DNA from: Larsenimonas salina
GTDB taxonomy: Bacteria; Pseudomonadota; Gammaproteobacteria; Pseudomonadales; Halomonadaceae
Assembly: GCF_023736155.1 (NCBI RefSeq)
Contig: NZ_JAMLJJ010000003.1
Coordinates: 340,084 to 404,083, forward strand
DNA length: 64,000 nucleotides
Direction of reading: 5' to 3'
Shown here: positions 43,365 to 52,971 of the stretch, one piece after another
How positions within the stretch are numbered: the stretch's first letter is position 1
Layout: every line of letters starts with the position of its first letter
Translations under genes and position numbers: made by a program
The notes under the pieces: model-generated
Databases searched by the model: none
What the model was told of the DNA's origin: nothing
The model's input: only the letters and a program-made list of their open reading frames with translations

Positions 43365-44585
43365 ATGAGCGAATACTCACTGTTTACTTCCGAATCGGTG
43401 TCTGAAGGGCATCCTGACAAGATAGCCGATCAGATTTCCGACGCCGTATTAGACGCGCTGATCGCGCGCGACAAGCAGGCCCGCGTGGCGTGCGAAACAC
43501 TGGTCAAGACCGGTGTTGCGATTGTTGCCGGTGAGATCACTACCTCGGCCTGGGTTGATCTTGAGGATCTGGTGCGCCGTGTCATCAACGACATCGGCTA
43601 CACCTCCTCCGCGGTTGGCTTTGACGGCGCGACGTGCGGCGTCTTGAACCTGATCGGCAAGCAGAGTGTGGACATTGCCCAAGGGGTTGATCGTTCCAAG
43701 CCCGAAGATCAGGGCGCAGGCGATCAGGGCCTGATGTTTGGCTACGCCACCAATGAAACGCCGTCCTACATGCCGGCGCCGATCCACTACTCGCATCGTC
43801 TGGTCGAGCGTCAGGCCGAGCTTCGAAAGAACGGCACGCTTTCTTGGCTGCGTCCGGACGCCAAGAGCCAGGTGACCTTTCGCTACGGCGCCGATGGCAA
43901 GCCAGTGGCGGTTGATGCGGTAGTCCTGTCCACTCAGCACGACGACGGCATTTCTCAGGAAGAGCTCCGCCAGGCGGTGGAAGAGCTTATTATCCGCAAG
44001 GTGCTGCCAAGCGAGTGGATCACTGATTCCACCAAGTTTCACATCAACCCGACCGGCAAGTTCGTGATCGGTGGCCCGGTGGGTGACTGCGGTCTGACCG
44101 GTCGCAAGATCATTGTCGATACCTACGGCGGCATGGCGCGTCACGGCGGCGGAGCGTTCTCCGGCAAGGATCCGTCAAAGGTCGACCGCAGCGCGGCCTA
44201 TGCTGGCCGATATGTGGCCAAGAATGTCGTCGCCTCGGGTCTGGCCGACAAATGCGAGATTCAGGTCTCCTACGCCATCGGTGTGGCCGAGCCCACCTCT
44301 GTCTCGATCAATACGTTCGGCACCGGCAAGATCGGCGACGACCGGATCATCGAGCTGGTGCGCGAGCACTTTGACCTGCGTCCGTTTGCGATCACGCGAA
44401 TGCTCGATCTGCTGCACCCGATGTATCAGCTGACAGCGTCCTACGGTCACTTTGGCCGTGAGCCGTTCGAGCACAGCTACAGCTGGACCGACGTCAATGG
44501 CCAGGCCCAGACCGAAACCTTCACGGCCTTCCCGTGGGAAAAGGTCGACAAGGCTGATGATCTCAAGGCGGCCGCCGGCCTCTGA
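43365..44585 (+). CDS. metK: S-adenosylmethionine synthetase
   Basis: 406 residues. [19 protein letters not shown] at the N terminus, [12 protein letters not shown] and the P-loop-like [19 protein letters not shown] segment are all intact. It makes SAM from methionine and ATP. Together with ahcY and metF in the next 8 kb it covers most of the activated methyl cycle. GTGAGGATC precedes the start. Confidence 0.98.
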   Translation: MSEYSLFTSESVSEGHPDKIADQISDAVLDALIARDKQARVACETLVKTGVAIVAGEITTSAWVDLEDLVRRVINDIGYTSSAVGFDGATCGVLNLIGKQSVDIAQGVDRSKPEDQGAGDQGLMFGYATNETPSYMPAPIHYSHRLVERQAELRKNGTLSWLRPDAKSQVTFRYGADGKPVAVDAVVLSTQHDDGISQEELRQAVEELIIRKVLPSEWITDSTKFHINPTGKFVIGGPVGDCGLTGRKIIVDTYGGMARHGGGAFSGKDPSKVDRSAAYAGRYVAKNVVASGLADKCEIQVSYAIGVAEPTSVSINTFGTGKIGDDRIIELVREHFDLRPFAITRMLDLLHPMYQLTASYGHFGREPFEHSYSWTDVNGQAQTETFTAFPWEKVDKADDLKAAAGL

Positions 44586-44607
44586 CCAATTGCTGTACGC
44601 CGTTTCC

Positions 44608-44633
44608 AAGACCCGACTTCGTTCGGGTCTTTT
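44608..44633 (+). terminator. metK terminator
   Basis: AAGACCCGA pairs with TCGGGTCTT around a 6-base loop, then TT. Confidence 0.8.
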
Positions 44634-44692
44634 CATGTGGGTTTCCTGTTCATGAGCGCCTGGCGCTCGATGACGTCGAGTGAGGATTACGC

Positions 44693-45709
44693 GTGTCGTT
44701 CAAGACTTTCGCTCAACGCAAGGGCGTAACGCCTGGGCTCAAGCTCTACGGTGTCACGTGCTTGAGCCATATGGCGCTGGGGCTTTTTGCCTCGCTGATC
44801 ATCGGGTTGATTTTAAAGACGCTGGGTAACGGGCTTGGCGTCGAGGCGTTGGTGACGCTTGGTACCACCGCCATGGGTCTGATGGGGGCGGCCATCGGCG
44901 TGGCGGTGGCCTATGCGCTCGGCGCGCCGCCGCTGGTGCTTTACAGTGCGCTGGTCACCGGAGGCCTCGGCGCCGCGCTCGGCGGGCCGGCGGGCGCATT
45001 GCTCGCGACACTGGTCGCGGTCGAAGGAGGCAAGCTGGTTGCCAAGGAAACGCCACTGGACATCGTGGTTACGCCGCTGGTGACGCTTGTGCTTGGGTAT
45101 CTGGTTTCGGTGCTGGTGGCGCCACCCATCGCTTCGGCGCTGACCGGGCTTGGGCAGACAATCAGTTGGGCCACCGAGCTTCGCCCGATTCTGATGGGCG
45201 CAATCGTTGCAACCGTCATGGGCCTTGCGCTGACGGCGCCGATCTCGAGCGCGGCGATCGCGATCATGCTTGATCTGAACGGGTTGGCTGCCGGTGCGGC
45301 CACGGTCGGCTGTGCCGCACAGATGATCGGCTTCGCAGCAGCCGGGTATCGGGATAACGGCGTTGGGCCCGCGCTTGCGCTCGGGCTGGGTACATCGATG
45401 CTGATGATCGGCAATATCGCCCGCAAGCCGCTGATTCTCGTGCCGCCGACGCTTGCAGGGGCGCTGCTCGGGCCGCTGGGAACGACCGTATTTTCGCTGA
45501 GCAGCAACGCCGCCGGTGCGGGCATGGGCACCAGTGGGCTGGTCGGGCCAATCATGGTGGTTCAGACGATGGGCGTTTCAAGTGTATCGCTTTTAGGCAT
45601 CGCGGTACTGTGTGTGCTCGGCCCGGCACTCATCGCCTTCGCAAGCTATCTTTTCATGCGCCGTCAGGGCTGGATTCACCCTGGCGATTTTCGTTTATCG
45701 ATCGAGTAA
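44693..45709 (+). CDS. PTS EIIC-like membrane protein (PTS_EIIC_2 / PfoR family)
   Basis: 338 residues from a GTG start (GAGG ahead), with about nine to ten membrane helices, very rich in Gly, Ala and Leu. It resembles the PfoR-type PTS IIC family, whose members often occur without IIA or IIB partners. No other PTS gene is in the window, so sugar phosphotransfer is doubtful; the transported molecule is unknown. It ends 6 bases before the antiporter gene, so the two form an operon. Confidence 0.75.
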   Translation: MSFKTFAQRKGVTPGLKLYGVTCLSHMALGLFASLIIGLILKTLGNGLGVEALVTLGTTAMGLMGAAIGVAVAYALGAPPLVLYSALVTGGLGAALGGPAGALLATLVAVEGGKLVAKETPLDIVVTPLVTLVLGYLVSVLVAPPIASALTGLGQTISWATELRPILMGAIVATVMGLALTAPISSAAIAIMLDLNGLAAGAATVGCAAQMIGFAAAGYRDNGVGPALALGLGTSMLMIGNIARKPLILVPPTLAGALLGPLGTTVFSLSSNAAGAGMGTSGLVGPIMVVQTMGVSSVSLLGIAVLCVLGPALIAFASYLFMRRQGWIHPGDFRLSIE

Positions 45710-45715
45710 AAGGTC

Positions 45716-46957
45716 ATGTTGAACATCGCCGCGCTTTTCATTTCCATCACGGCGCTCTTTCTCTGGTTCAACTACAAGGTATTGCGGCTGCCGCCCACCA
45801 TCGGCGTGATGGTGATTGGGTTTGCGTTATCGCTGGTGCTGGTCAATCTCAATCACTTCGGGATGACCGCCATTACCGATCACGCCGAGTTCTGGCTCAA
45901 CCAGATCAACTTCAATGCCCTGTTGATGGACGGCATGCTGTCGTTTCTGCTGTTTGCAGGTGCCCTGCACGTTGATCTCGACAAGCTCAAGCGCTACCGC
46001 TATTCGATCGGGCTATTGGCGACCTTTGGCGTTCTTATCTCGACGGTGGCGATCGGGTCGGCGGCCTGGTGGCTGTTTGCCCAGTTCGGGGTCGATGTGC
46101 CTTATCTCTACTGCCTGACCTTCGGTGCCCTGATTTCGCCGACCGACCCCATTGCGGTGCTTGGCATCATGCGAAATGCCGGGGCACCGGACGACATGGA
46201 AATCAAGATCGTCGGGGAGTCGCTGTTCAATGACGGCGTTGCGGTGGTGGTGTTTACCGCACTTCTGGGCGCGGCGAGCGCCTCGTCAAGCCATGCACTC
46301 ACGCCCTCGGGCGTTGGTCTGCTGTTTCTCGAAGAGGCCGGCGGCGGCATCGCATTTGGCCTGGCGCTTGGCGGGCTGGTCTATTCCCTGATGAAAAGCA
46401 TCGATCAGCATCAGGTCGAGGTGATGCTGAGTCTGGCGCTGGTGATCGGCGGCTACGCCCTGGCCTCGAGCCTTCATGTGTCCGGCCCGATTGCGATGGT
46501 GGTGGCCGGGCTGATCATCGGCAACATGGCCCGCACCGGGGCGATGTCCGATAACACCCGTCGTTACGTCGATGGCTTCTGGGAGCTGATCGATGAAATT
46601 CTGAACGCGGTTCTGTTCGTGTTGATCGGCCTCGAGCTTTTACTGATTCCGCTGACACTCGATTACCTCTGGATTGCCGCGCCCTTGATTGCGTTGATCC
46701 TGTGCGTGCGCTTTCTGACCATCGGGCTTCCGACCACGCTGTTGCGCAAGACATTCGATTTTCGAGCGGGCACGACGCGTGTACTCACCTGGGGCGGGCT
46801 CCGCGGTGGCATTTCGGTGGCACTGGCGCTGGGGTTGCCCGAGAGTCCGTACCGGGAAACGCTTGTGGTCATCACCTACATCATCGTGCTGTTCTCGATT
46901 CTGGTGCAGGGTCTGACGATCGGGAAACTGGTCAAGGCGGTACTGCCTCACAAGTAG
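45716..46957 (+). CDS. CPA1-type sodium (cation):proton antiporter
   Basis: 413 residues with about 12-13 membrane helices. The ion-binding region is visible as ALISPTDPIAVLGIM and VGESLFNDGVAVV (the ND pair of CPA1 exchangers), and TWGGLRGGISVALAL is the conserved later motif. Such exchangers expel Na+ or Li+ in exchange for H+. AAAGG lies ahead of the ATG. The pairing with a PTS IIC-like protein is unusual. Confidence 0.88.
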   Translation: MLNIAALFISITALFLWFNYKVLRLPPTIGVMVIGFALSLVLVNLNHFGMTAITDHAEFWLNQINFNALLMDGMLSFLLFAGALHVDLDKLKRYRYSIGLLATFGVLISTVAIGSAAWWLFAQFGVDVPYLYCLTFGALISPTDPIAVLGIMRNAGAPDDMEIKIVGESLFNDGVAVVVFTALLGAASASSSHALTPSGVGLLFLEEAGGGIAFGLALGGLVYSLMKSIDQHQVEVMLSLALVIGGYALASSLHVSGPIAMVVAGLIIGNMARTGAMSDNTRRYVDGFWELIDEILNAVLFVLIGLELLLIPLTLDYLWIAAPLIALILCVRFLTIGLPTTLLRKTFDFRAGTTRVLTWGGLRGGISVALALGLPESPYRETLVVITYIIVLFSILVQGLTIGKLVKAVLPHK

Positions 46958-47220
46958 CGGCGCGGCCCGGGCAATGTGATCTATCCACAGCCGGTGTCAT
47001 GGGAAAATCATCCACAGCGGGATACTGCGTATTGCTTATCATCTAAACTCCGCTGCCTCATGGCCGAAGAAGCAGGGATAGGCGAAGTAGAGATGGAAAA
47101 GAAGGACTAGGCGTGTGAACAGGTGCCGAGTCCGACGGTTCGGCATTCGAGTCATCTTCGTTATACTGACGTCTTGTGGACCTTTTGACGGATTCAGGCG
47201 GTCGACAGGTTGATTACGTG
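46958..47220. other. ahcY upstream region with DnaA-box-like pair and promoter
   Basis: CTATCCACA (46981-46989) and TCATCCACA (47008-47016) are each one base off the DnaA box. A hairpin TGCCGA/TCGGCA spans 47124-47145. A -10-like TATACT (47162-47167) sits about 55 bases before the riboswitch with a weak -35 (TTCGGC, 47139-47144, 17-base spacer). Confidence 0.5.
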
Positions 47221-47289
47221 CCGCTCGAGGGGCGCTGCAGCGGGTGACCGCGAGGCTCGAGGGGCGCTCATGAAGAGGCAACGGCGCCC
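47221..47289 (+). promoter_or_regulatory. SAH riboswitch (S-adenosylhomocysteine) upstream of ahcY
   Basis: Three conserved blocks are in order: GAGGGGCGCTGC (47227-47238, consensus GAGGRGCGCUGC), AGGCTCG (47253-47259) and AACGGCGCCC (47280-47289). CTCGAG at 47224-47229 and 47256-47261 can form P1, GCGG-GTGA-CCGC a short P2, and GGGCGC (47230-47235) with GCGCCC (47284-47289) the pseudoknot. SAH riboswitches turn on ahcY when SAH accumulates. The element CTCGAGGGGCGCT occurs twice (47224 and 47256), so the pseudoknot partner has a second possible mate. Confidence 0.88.
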
Positions 47290-47312
47290 ATTCGCTAAGA
47301 ATGGAGAAAGGT

Positions 47313-48725
47313 ATGTGCGCAATGGCGTATGACACGACCAAAGGCGGTGATTTCAAGGTCGCGGATCTGTCGCTGGCCGACTGGGGCCGTCGCGAAATTC
47401 GCATCGCGGAAACCGAAATGCCCGCGCTGATGAAAATTCGCGAGAAATACCGTGCCGAGCAGCCGCTCGCGGGCGCCCGGATCGCGGGCTGCATTCACAT
47501 GACCATCCAGACGGCGGTGTTGATCGAGACACTGATCGAGCTGGGTGCGAGCGTGCGCTGGTCCTCCTGCAATATCTTTTCAACCCAGGATCAGGCGGCA
47601 GCGGCCATCGCGGCGGCAGGCATCCCGGTCTTTGCCTGGAAAGGCGAAACCGAGGACGAGTTCTGGTGGTGCATCGAGCAGACCGTGGAAGGCCCCGATG
47701 GCTGGCAGCCCAACATGGTACTGGACGACGGTGGCGATCTGACCGAACTGCTGCACGACAAGTACCCGCAGCTGCTTGACGCCATCCACGGTATCAGTGA
47801 AGAAACCACCACCGGTGTTCACCGCCTGATCGAGATGATGAAGAAAGGCACGCTGAAAGTGCCGGCCATCAACGTCAACGACTCGGTGACCAAGTCCAAG
47901 AATGACAACAAGTACGGCTGCCGCCACTCGCTGAACGATGCGATCAAGCGCGCGCTCGACCATCTGCTCTCCGGCAAGCAGGCGCTGGTGATCGGCTACG
48001 GTGACGTGGGCAAGGGCTCTGCGGCCTCGCTTCGTCAGGAAGGCATGATCGTCAAGGTCTCCGAGATCGATCCGATCTGTGCGATGCAGGCGTGCATGGA
48101 CGGCTATGAAGTTGTCTCGCCCTACGTCGATGGCGCCAACACCGAACGTGACGATGCGGTCGATACGACCCTGCTCGGCAAGATCGATCTGGTGGTAACC
48201 ACGACCGGCAACGTCAATGTCTGCGACGCCGGCATGCTGAAGGCGCTCAAGAAAGGCGCGGTCGTCTGCAACATCGGTCACTTCGATAACGAAATCGACA
48301 CCGCCTACATGCGCAAGCACTGGGGCTGGGAAGAAGTGAAGCCGCAGGTACACAAGATTTACCGCGACGGCTCGCAGGACAACTTCGACCCGACCAGCGA
48401 CGACTACCTGCTGCTGCTCTCCGAAGGGCGCCTGGTCAACCTGGGCAACGCGACCGGTCACCCGTCTCGCGTGATGGACGGCTCCTTCGCCGACCAGGTG
48501 CTGGCGCAGATTCACTTGTACGAGCGCAAGTTCGCCGACCTCGAGGAAAGCGAGCGCAGCGCGCGGTTGACGGTCGAAGTGCTGCCCAAGCAGCTCGACG
48601 AGGAAGTCGCACGTTACATGGTCGAAGGCTTCGGCGGTGTGCTGACCAAGATGACGGCCAAACAGTCCGAGTACCTGGGCGTGCCGCAGGAAGGGCCGTT
48701 CAAGCCGGACGAGTACCGCTATTGA
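47313..48725 (+). CDS. ahcY: Adenosylhomocysteinase (SAH hydrolase)
   Basis: 470 residues from ATG 47313 (GGAG 6 bases ahead); ATG 47322 is an alternative. [13 protein letters not shown], the catalytic [15 protein letters not shown] region and the NAD-binding [10 protein letters not shown] motif are intact. The C-terminal KPDEYRY is typical. It splits SAH into adenosine and homocysteine, removing a methyltransferase inhibitor. It is controlled by the SAH riboswitch directly upstream. Confidence 0.98.
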   Translation: MCAMAYDTTKGGDFKVADLSLADWGRREIRIAETEMPALMKIREKYRAEQPLAGARIAGCIHMTIQTAVLIETLIELGASVRWSSCNIFSTQDQAAAAIAAAGIPVFAWKGETEDEFWWCIEQTVEGPDGWQPNMVLDDGGDLTELLHDKYPQLLDAIHGISEETTTGVHRLIEMMKKGTLKVPAINVNDSVTKSKNDNKYGCRHSLNDAIKRALDHLLSGKQALVIGYGDVGKGSAASLRQEGMIVKVSEIDPICAMQACMDGYEVVSPYVDGANTERDDAVDTTLLGKIDLVVTTTGNVNVCDAGMLKALKKGAVVCNIGHFDNEIDTAYMRKHWGWEEVKPQVHKIYRDGSQDNFDPTSDDYLLLLSEGRLVNLGNATGHPSRVMDGSFADQVLAQIHLYERKFADLEESERSARLTVEVLPKQLDEEVARYMVEGFGGVLTKMTAKQSEYLGVPQEGPFKPDEYRY

Positions 48726-48768
48726 TCGGCGCTGTTCAACGATCTGAGTTAAACGGATCCTGAACGCG

Positions 48769-48799
48769 AAATGCCGCCCCATGGGGCGGCATTTTTTTT
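48769..48799 (+). terminator. ahcY terminator
   Basis: AAATGCCGCCCC and GGGGCGGCATTT meet almost without loop (a perfect 26-base palindrome) and are followed by T8. Confidence 0.92.
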
Positions 48800-48838
48800 G
48801 AATGGCGGCGGTTACTTACGCACGCCCGCGCTAAAGGC

Positions 48839-49966
48839 TCAAAGGCCGTGACGCGTCTTATAGCTTTGGGCGTAGCGGTCCACCGCGATCATGGCGCCAA
48901 CGATCATCGAGGGTGTGGGCTCGAATGAAAGATTATGGCTGGTCTCGCCGTCTTTCAGTGCGGCGGTCGCGACCGCGTTCAAGGCCTTGGTGTCGTTGCT
49001 GTCCAACGACAGCGCCTCGAGCGTGACCGGCAAGCCGAGTTCGATGTAGAGCGCCAGGTAACGTTCGAACTCTTCATCCGAGGTGCCCTGAAGCATCAGC
49101 TGAGACAGCGTACCGTAGGCGACCTTTTCACCGTGGGTCAGGTGATGGATATCACCGGAAAGCGCAGTAAACCCGTTGTGAATCGCGTGCGCACAGGCAA
49201 GTCCGCCGCTTTCGAATCCGAGCCCGCTGAGCAGCGTATTGGCTTCGACCACAGCCTCGAGTGCGGGCGTTACGATGCCGGCCTGATTGGCCTGGAAGGC
49301 CTGGCGTGCGTAGGTAAACAGGGTTTTTTCGCAGGTTTCGCCGATGGCGGCGCCGAGTAGAGTGCTCTGTCCGCCTGCCATGGTGATCGAATTGGCGGCA
49401 ATTGATGAGCGCGCCTCGATCCAGGTTGCCATGGCGTCGGCGATGCCGGAGGCCAGAAAACGCGCTGGTGCCTTTGCGATGATCTCGGTGTCGACCAGGA
49501 CGAGGTCGGGGTTCTTGTCGTAAAAGCGGTAGCGGTCGAACCGCCCCTGATCGTCATAGATGACCGACAGCGCGCTGGTGGGCGCATCGGTCGAGGCTGT
49601 GGTTGGAAAGATCGCGCAGGCGCTGCCGATATCATCTGCGATGGCTTTTGCAGTATCGAGGGTCTTGCCGCCGCCGAGCCCGACAATGACGTCGGCGTCA
49701 AAGCGCTCGGCAAGCGCGGAGAGTCGCTCGATTTCGCCCGCCGAGGCTTCCCCGTTGAACTGCTCATGGTGGACATGGATGCCGGCCTGATCCAAATGGC
49801 CCAGCAGGGCGTTGCCCGTCATGTTCCAGACAAATTCATCGGCGACGATGAGGTGGCGCTGACCGATTTTCTTGAGGTGCTCGGCGCTGTCGAGGAGAAT
49901 ACCCGGGCCTTGTACATACCGTGATGGGCTGATGAAGACGCGGGGTGTCGGCTTGCTCGGTGCCAT
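48839..49966 (-). CDS. gldA: Glycerol dehydrogenase (iron-type alcohol dehydrogenase family)
   Basis: 375 residues. The NAD-binding GLGGGKTLDTAKAIA lies at about residues 96-110, PTTASTDAPTSALSV is the GldA-specific segment, and metal ligands are in GIADAMATW, HAIHNG and HGEKVAYG. It oxidises glycerol to dihydroxyacetone with NAD+. It is convergent with ahcY and has no obvious operon partner. Confidence 0.9.
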   Translation of the reverse strand: MAPSKPTPRVFISPSRYVQGPGILLDSAEHLKKIGQRHLIVADEFVWNMTGNALLGHLDQAGIHVHHEQFNGEASAGEIERLSALAERFDADVIVGLGGGKTLDTAKAIADDIGSACAIFPTTASTDAPTSALSVIYDDQGRFDRYRFYDKNPDLVLVDTEIIAKAPARFLASGIADAMATWIEARSSIAANSITMAGGQSTLLGAAIGETCEKTLFTYARQAFQANQAGIVTPALEAVVEANTLLSGLGFESGGLACAHAIHNGFTALSGDIHHLTHGEKVAYGTLSQLMLQGTSDEEFERYLALYIELGLPVTLEALSLDSNDTKALNAVATAALKDGETSHNLSFEPTPSMIVGAMIAVDRYAQSYKTRHGL

Positions 49967-50153
49967 GGGGCCTCCTAGGTTTAAACGTCAGATGTATCGG
50001 GACGCTGCCTTTTCGAGGATAGGGGCTCAAAAGGGGCGTAACCACAACGAGGCCGTGGAAAATTGCCGCAGCTATAGCGAGCGGAAGGCGCCGAGAACCG
50101 AAGGGTTCAGCGGGTGTCTTTCGTATTGAAGTCGAAATAAAGGATAAGCCTTG

Positions 50154-50990
50154 ATGACGTTGGATACCGAAAGCGTCGAAACCCTGTTCATCTCCGATCT
50201 TCATATGGGGACGCCCGACTGCCAGGCCAGTCGATTGATCAGCGTGCTCGAGCGCATTAACCCGAGCCGGATCTATCTGGTCGGTGACATCTTCGATCTG
50301 ATCGCCATGCGCCGCCGCGCGGTGTTGACGCCTGCGCAGCAGCAGCTGATTTCAATGTTGATCGAACGTGCCCGCACCGATTGCGACATGATCTACATTC
50401 CCGGCAATCACGACGCTGCCTTTCGGCGCTTGTGCGGGTCGGAAATCTTCAACATTCGCATCGAGCAGGAATGCTTTTTCACGATGAAGGATGGTCGGAA
50501 GATGCTGATCGCTCATGGCGATGAGTTCGACGAGCAGATGCATGAGGCGGTGGCGCCCTGGCTTCACCAGCTTGGGAGTCGCATGCTTAACGGCCTTCGG
50601 GTGATCAATCGCTGGATCACGCAGACACGCGAGCGCTTCAATCTGCCGTACTGGTCACTGTCGGCCGCACTCAAGCGCCATTCCGAACGCACCAAGCGCT
50701 ACATCAACGTATTCGAAACCGCCGCGATCGAGCGGGCGCGAACCGAGCGGACGCAAGGCTATATGGGTGGACACATCCACTTGCCGAGTCTCAGGGAGTA
50801 CAACGGGTATCTGTATGCGAACTGTGGCGATTGGGTCGAGCACTGTACGGCGCTGGTGGAAATGAAGGACGGACAGTTCCACATGGTCGACTACGAGCTG
50901 ACGGTACTGGCGACTGCGCCGTTCTACGAAGGCAACAACGCAGGTTCGGCAACACCGTCTAGGGCGCACGCCGTGTATGAATCAAATTGA
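50154..50990 (+). CDS. Calcineurin-like metallophosphoesterase (UDP-2,3-diacylglucosamine diphosphatase-like)
   Basis: 278 residues from ATG 50154 (AAGGAT ahead). The two-metal motifs run in order: DLHMG, GDIFD, PGNHD, HGDEFDE and GGHIHLP. This set, and the long insert between HGDE and GHIH, resembles LpxH/LpxH2-type UDP-2,3-diacylglucosamine hydrolases of lipid A synthesis, but the canonical lpxH is not identified here. A related phosphatase role is possible. It sits alone between gldA and metF. Confidence 0.75.
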   Translation: MTLDTESVETLFISDLHMGTPDCQASRLISVLERINPSRIYLVGDIFDLIAMRRRAVLTPAQQQLISMLIERARTDCDMIYIPGNHDAAFRRLCGSEIFNIRIEQECFFTMKDGRKMLIAHGDEFDEQMHEAVAPWLHQLGSRMLNGLRVINRWITQTRERFNLPYWSLSAALKRHSERTKRYINVFETAAIERARTERTQGYMGGHIHLPSLREYNGYLYANCGDWVEHCTALVEMKDGQFHMVDYELTVLATAPFYEGNNAGSATPSRAHAVYESN

Positions 50991-51101
50991 AGTTGCTTCC
51001 AAGAAACATTCATTCGTTTCCTGATGGGGAGTCGGGCACAATTCTCTCATCGATAAGCCCTTTTATATCCGGTACCTACCGGCGCTAGACGAGAATAGAT
51101 C

Positions 51102-51947
51102 ATGAGCACCGAGTCCTCCCTGAGCATCAGTTTCGAATTCTTTCCGCCCCGCACGGAAGTCGGGGAGGAAAAACTGCGCCTCGTTCGTGACCGCCTGGCC
51201 GAGCGCTCGCCGCATTTCTTCTCGGTGACCTTCGGTGCAGGCGGTTCCACCCGTGAAAAAACGTTCGGAACCGTTCAGAGCGTACGCGAATTAGGTGTCG
51301 ATACCGCGCCTCATCTGTCGTGCATTTCAAGCGAGCGCTCGGATCTTTCCGATCTCCTGAAGCGTTATCAGGATGTTGGCATCGAGCGGTTGGTCGCGCT
51401 TCGCGGCGACATGCCGTCCGGCTCCATGGGCGTCGGTGATTTTCGCTACGCCTCCGATCTGATCCAGTTCATTCGGGAGGAGACCGGCGATCACTTCAAG
51501 CTTTCGGTCGCGGCGTATCCCGAGTGCCACCCACAGTCCGACACCATCGAAAAGGACGTCAGCCGTTTCGTTGACAAGGTCAAGGCTGGGGCCGACATGG
51601 CCATCACTCAGTATTTCTTCAACGCCGACGCCTATTTCCACTTCGTCGACCGAGTGCGCGCCAAGGGCTGCGACGTGCCGATCATTCCGGGCATCATGCC
51701 GATCACCAACTACTCGAAGCTGGCCCGGTTCTCGGAGCTGTGCGGGGCTGAAATTCCCCGCTTTGCCCGCCGCCAGCTCGAGGCGTACGGCGATGATACC
51801 CAGAGCCTTCAGGCCTTTGGGCAGGAGTTCGTGACGAATCTGAGCCAGCAGTTGATCGATGGCGGTGCGCCGGGCATCCACTTCTACACGCTCAATCAGG
51901 CCGAGCCGAGCCTTGCCATTCTGGATGGGCTGTCCCTGCCGCGTTGA
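51102..51947 (+). CDS. metF: 5,10-methylenetetrahydrofolate reductase
   Basis: 281 residues. SFEFFPPRT at the N terminus supplies the catalytic Glu, with VTFGAGGSTRE, ALRGDMP and FNADAYFHFVD following. It makes 5-methyl-THF, the methyl donor for homocysteine to methionine. In many relatives metF follows ahcY directly; here two unrelated genes intervene. Confidence 0.97.
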   Translation: MSTESSLSISFEFFPPRTEVGEEKLRLVRDRLAERSPHFFSVTFGAGGSTREKTFGTVQSVRELGVDTAPHLSCISSERSDLSDLLKRYQDVGIERLVALRGDMPSGSMGVGDFRYASDLIQFIREETGDHFKLSVAAYPECHPQSDTIEKDVSRFVDKVKAGADMAITQYFFNADAYFHFVDRVRAKGCDVPIIPGIMPITNYSKLARFSELCGAEIPRFARRQLEAYGDDTQSLQAFGQEFVTNLSQQLIDGGAPGIHFYTLNQAEPSLAILDGLSLPR

Positions 51948-52014
51948 TTCGCATCACCGCGGGCTCTGAGCTAGCGTTGTAGGGTGCATTAAAGCGCGAG
52001 GCAAGGAGACTGAC

Positions 52015-52545
52015 ATGTTGAAGCGAACTCTAGTGGCTGCGGCGTTGTCCGTAGCGGCAATGCCGGTGGCCATGGCCGACGTCGATGTCACGTTGAACAA
52101 GGTCGATGAGTCTGGCACCGGGGAAAGCGTGGGTAGCGTCACGCTCAAGGACACCCAATACGGCCTGTTGATTACTCCGGACATCCACGGCCTAACGCCC
52201 GGCAGCATGCATGGCTTTCATCTGCATCAGAACCCGAGCTGTCAATCGAGCACCAAGGACGGAGAGGTAACGCCGGCTGGTGCGGCCGGCGGTCACTTCG
52301 ACCCGGCCGATACCGGCACCCACGCGGGGCCGTACGTCGAAGACAGTCACTTAGGCGATCTGCCTGTACTGATGGCTGGAGATGAAGGCAATGCGACCAC
52401 ACCGGTTCTGGCGCCGCGCCTCAAGGAGAGCGATCTGGCAGGTCATGCCCTGGTGATCCACGAAGGTGGCGACATCTACAGTGAACCGCCGAAGCTCGGC
52501 GGCGGTGGCGCGCGCTGGGCGTGCGGCGTCATCGAATCCGACTGA
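52015..52545 (+). CDS. sodC: Periplasmic Cu,Zn superoxide dismutase
   Basis: 176 residues with a signal peptide (about residues 1-21, ending VAMA). Copper and zinc ligands are visible in HGFHLHQ, AGGHFDP and the LVIHEGGD segment; a disulfide is expected between the Cys in NPSCQ and that in RWACGVI. It removes superoxide in the periplasm. AAGGAG lies ahead of the start. Confidence 0.95.
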   Translation: MLKRTLVAAALSVAAMPVAMADVDVTLNKVDESGTGESVGSVTLKDTQYGLLITPDIHGLTPGSMHGFHLHQNPSCQSSTKDGEVTPAGAAGGHFDPADTGTHAGPYVEDSHLGDLPVLMAGDEGNATTPVLAPRLKESDLAGHALVIHEGGDIYSEPPKLGGGGARWACGVIESD

Positions 52546-52567
52546 GCCGATCAAGCCCGCCAAACGC

Positions 52568-52600
52568 AAAACGGCCTATCCATCGATAGGCCGTTTTTTT
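52568..52600 (+). terminator. sodC terminator
   Basis: AAAACGGCCTATC pairs with GATAGGCCGTTTT around loop CATC, followed by further T. Confidence 0.92.
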
Positions 52601-52655
52601 GTGTCTGAACCGGCCGGATGCCGTCGATATAAACGTCGAGATCAGCGGAAAGCGA

Positions 52656-52907
52656 TCACGATTTCGACGACGGCGTGATGATCTTGACGGTCTGTATGTC
52701 GTTATTCTGTTCGGTATCGCGCGGACGATTGACCCGTGTATCGAGCTCGTTGTTGCCGGGCTGCTCCTCGATCGGAAGCTGTTCGAAAAAGTCACAGCTG
52801 ACGCATTCGCGATAACGAACGCCCTGGCTCTCCCAGGCGCGCACCCGATCTATCTCGGCGCAGCGTGGACAGATTGCCCCGGCAATAAAACGTTTTGGCG
52901 TGGACAT
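52656..52907 (-). CDS. yheV: YheV-like zinc-ribbon protein
   Basis: 83 residues. KRFIAGAICPRC near the start and ECVSC about 20 residues later form a CxxC/CxxC zinc ribbon, as in E. coli YheV. The tail is longer than in E. coli, acidic and polar, and probably disordered. The function of the family is unknown. AGGAGG precedes the ATG. It lies just downstream of prlC on the same strand, separated by a hairpin. Confidence 0.8.
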   Translation of the reverse strand: MSTPKRFIAGAICPRCAEIDRVRAWESQGVRYRECVSCDFFEQLPIEEQPGNNELDTRVNRPRDTEQNNDIQTVKIITPSSKS

Positions 52908-52920
52908 TCACGGCCTCCTT

Positions 52921-52947
52921 AAAAGAAGGGGCCGGAAGACCGGCCCC
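52921..52947 (-). terminator. prlC terminator
   Basis: GGGGCCGG (52928-52935) pairs with CCGGCCCC (52940-52947) around AAGA; read on the minus strand it is followed by TTCTTTT. It partly separates prlC from yheV. Confidence 0.8.
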
Positions 52948-52971
52948 GATGTACAGCAAAAAGCGTCAGTA

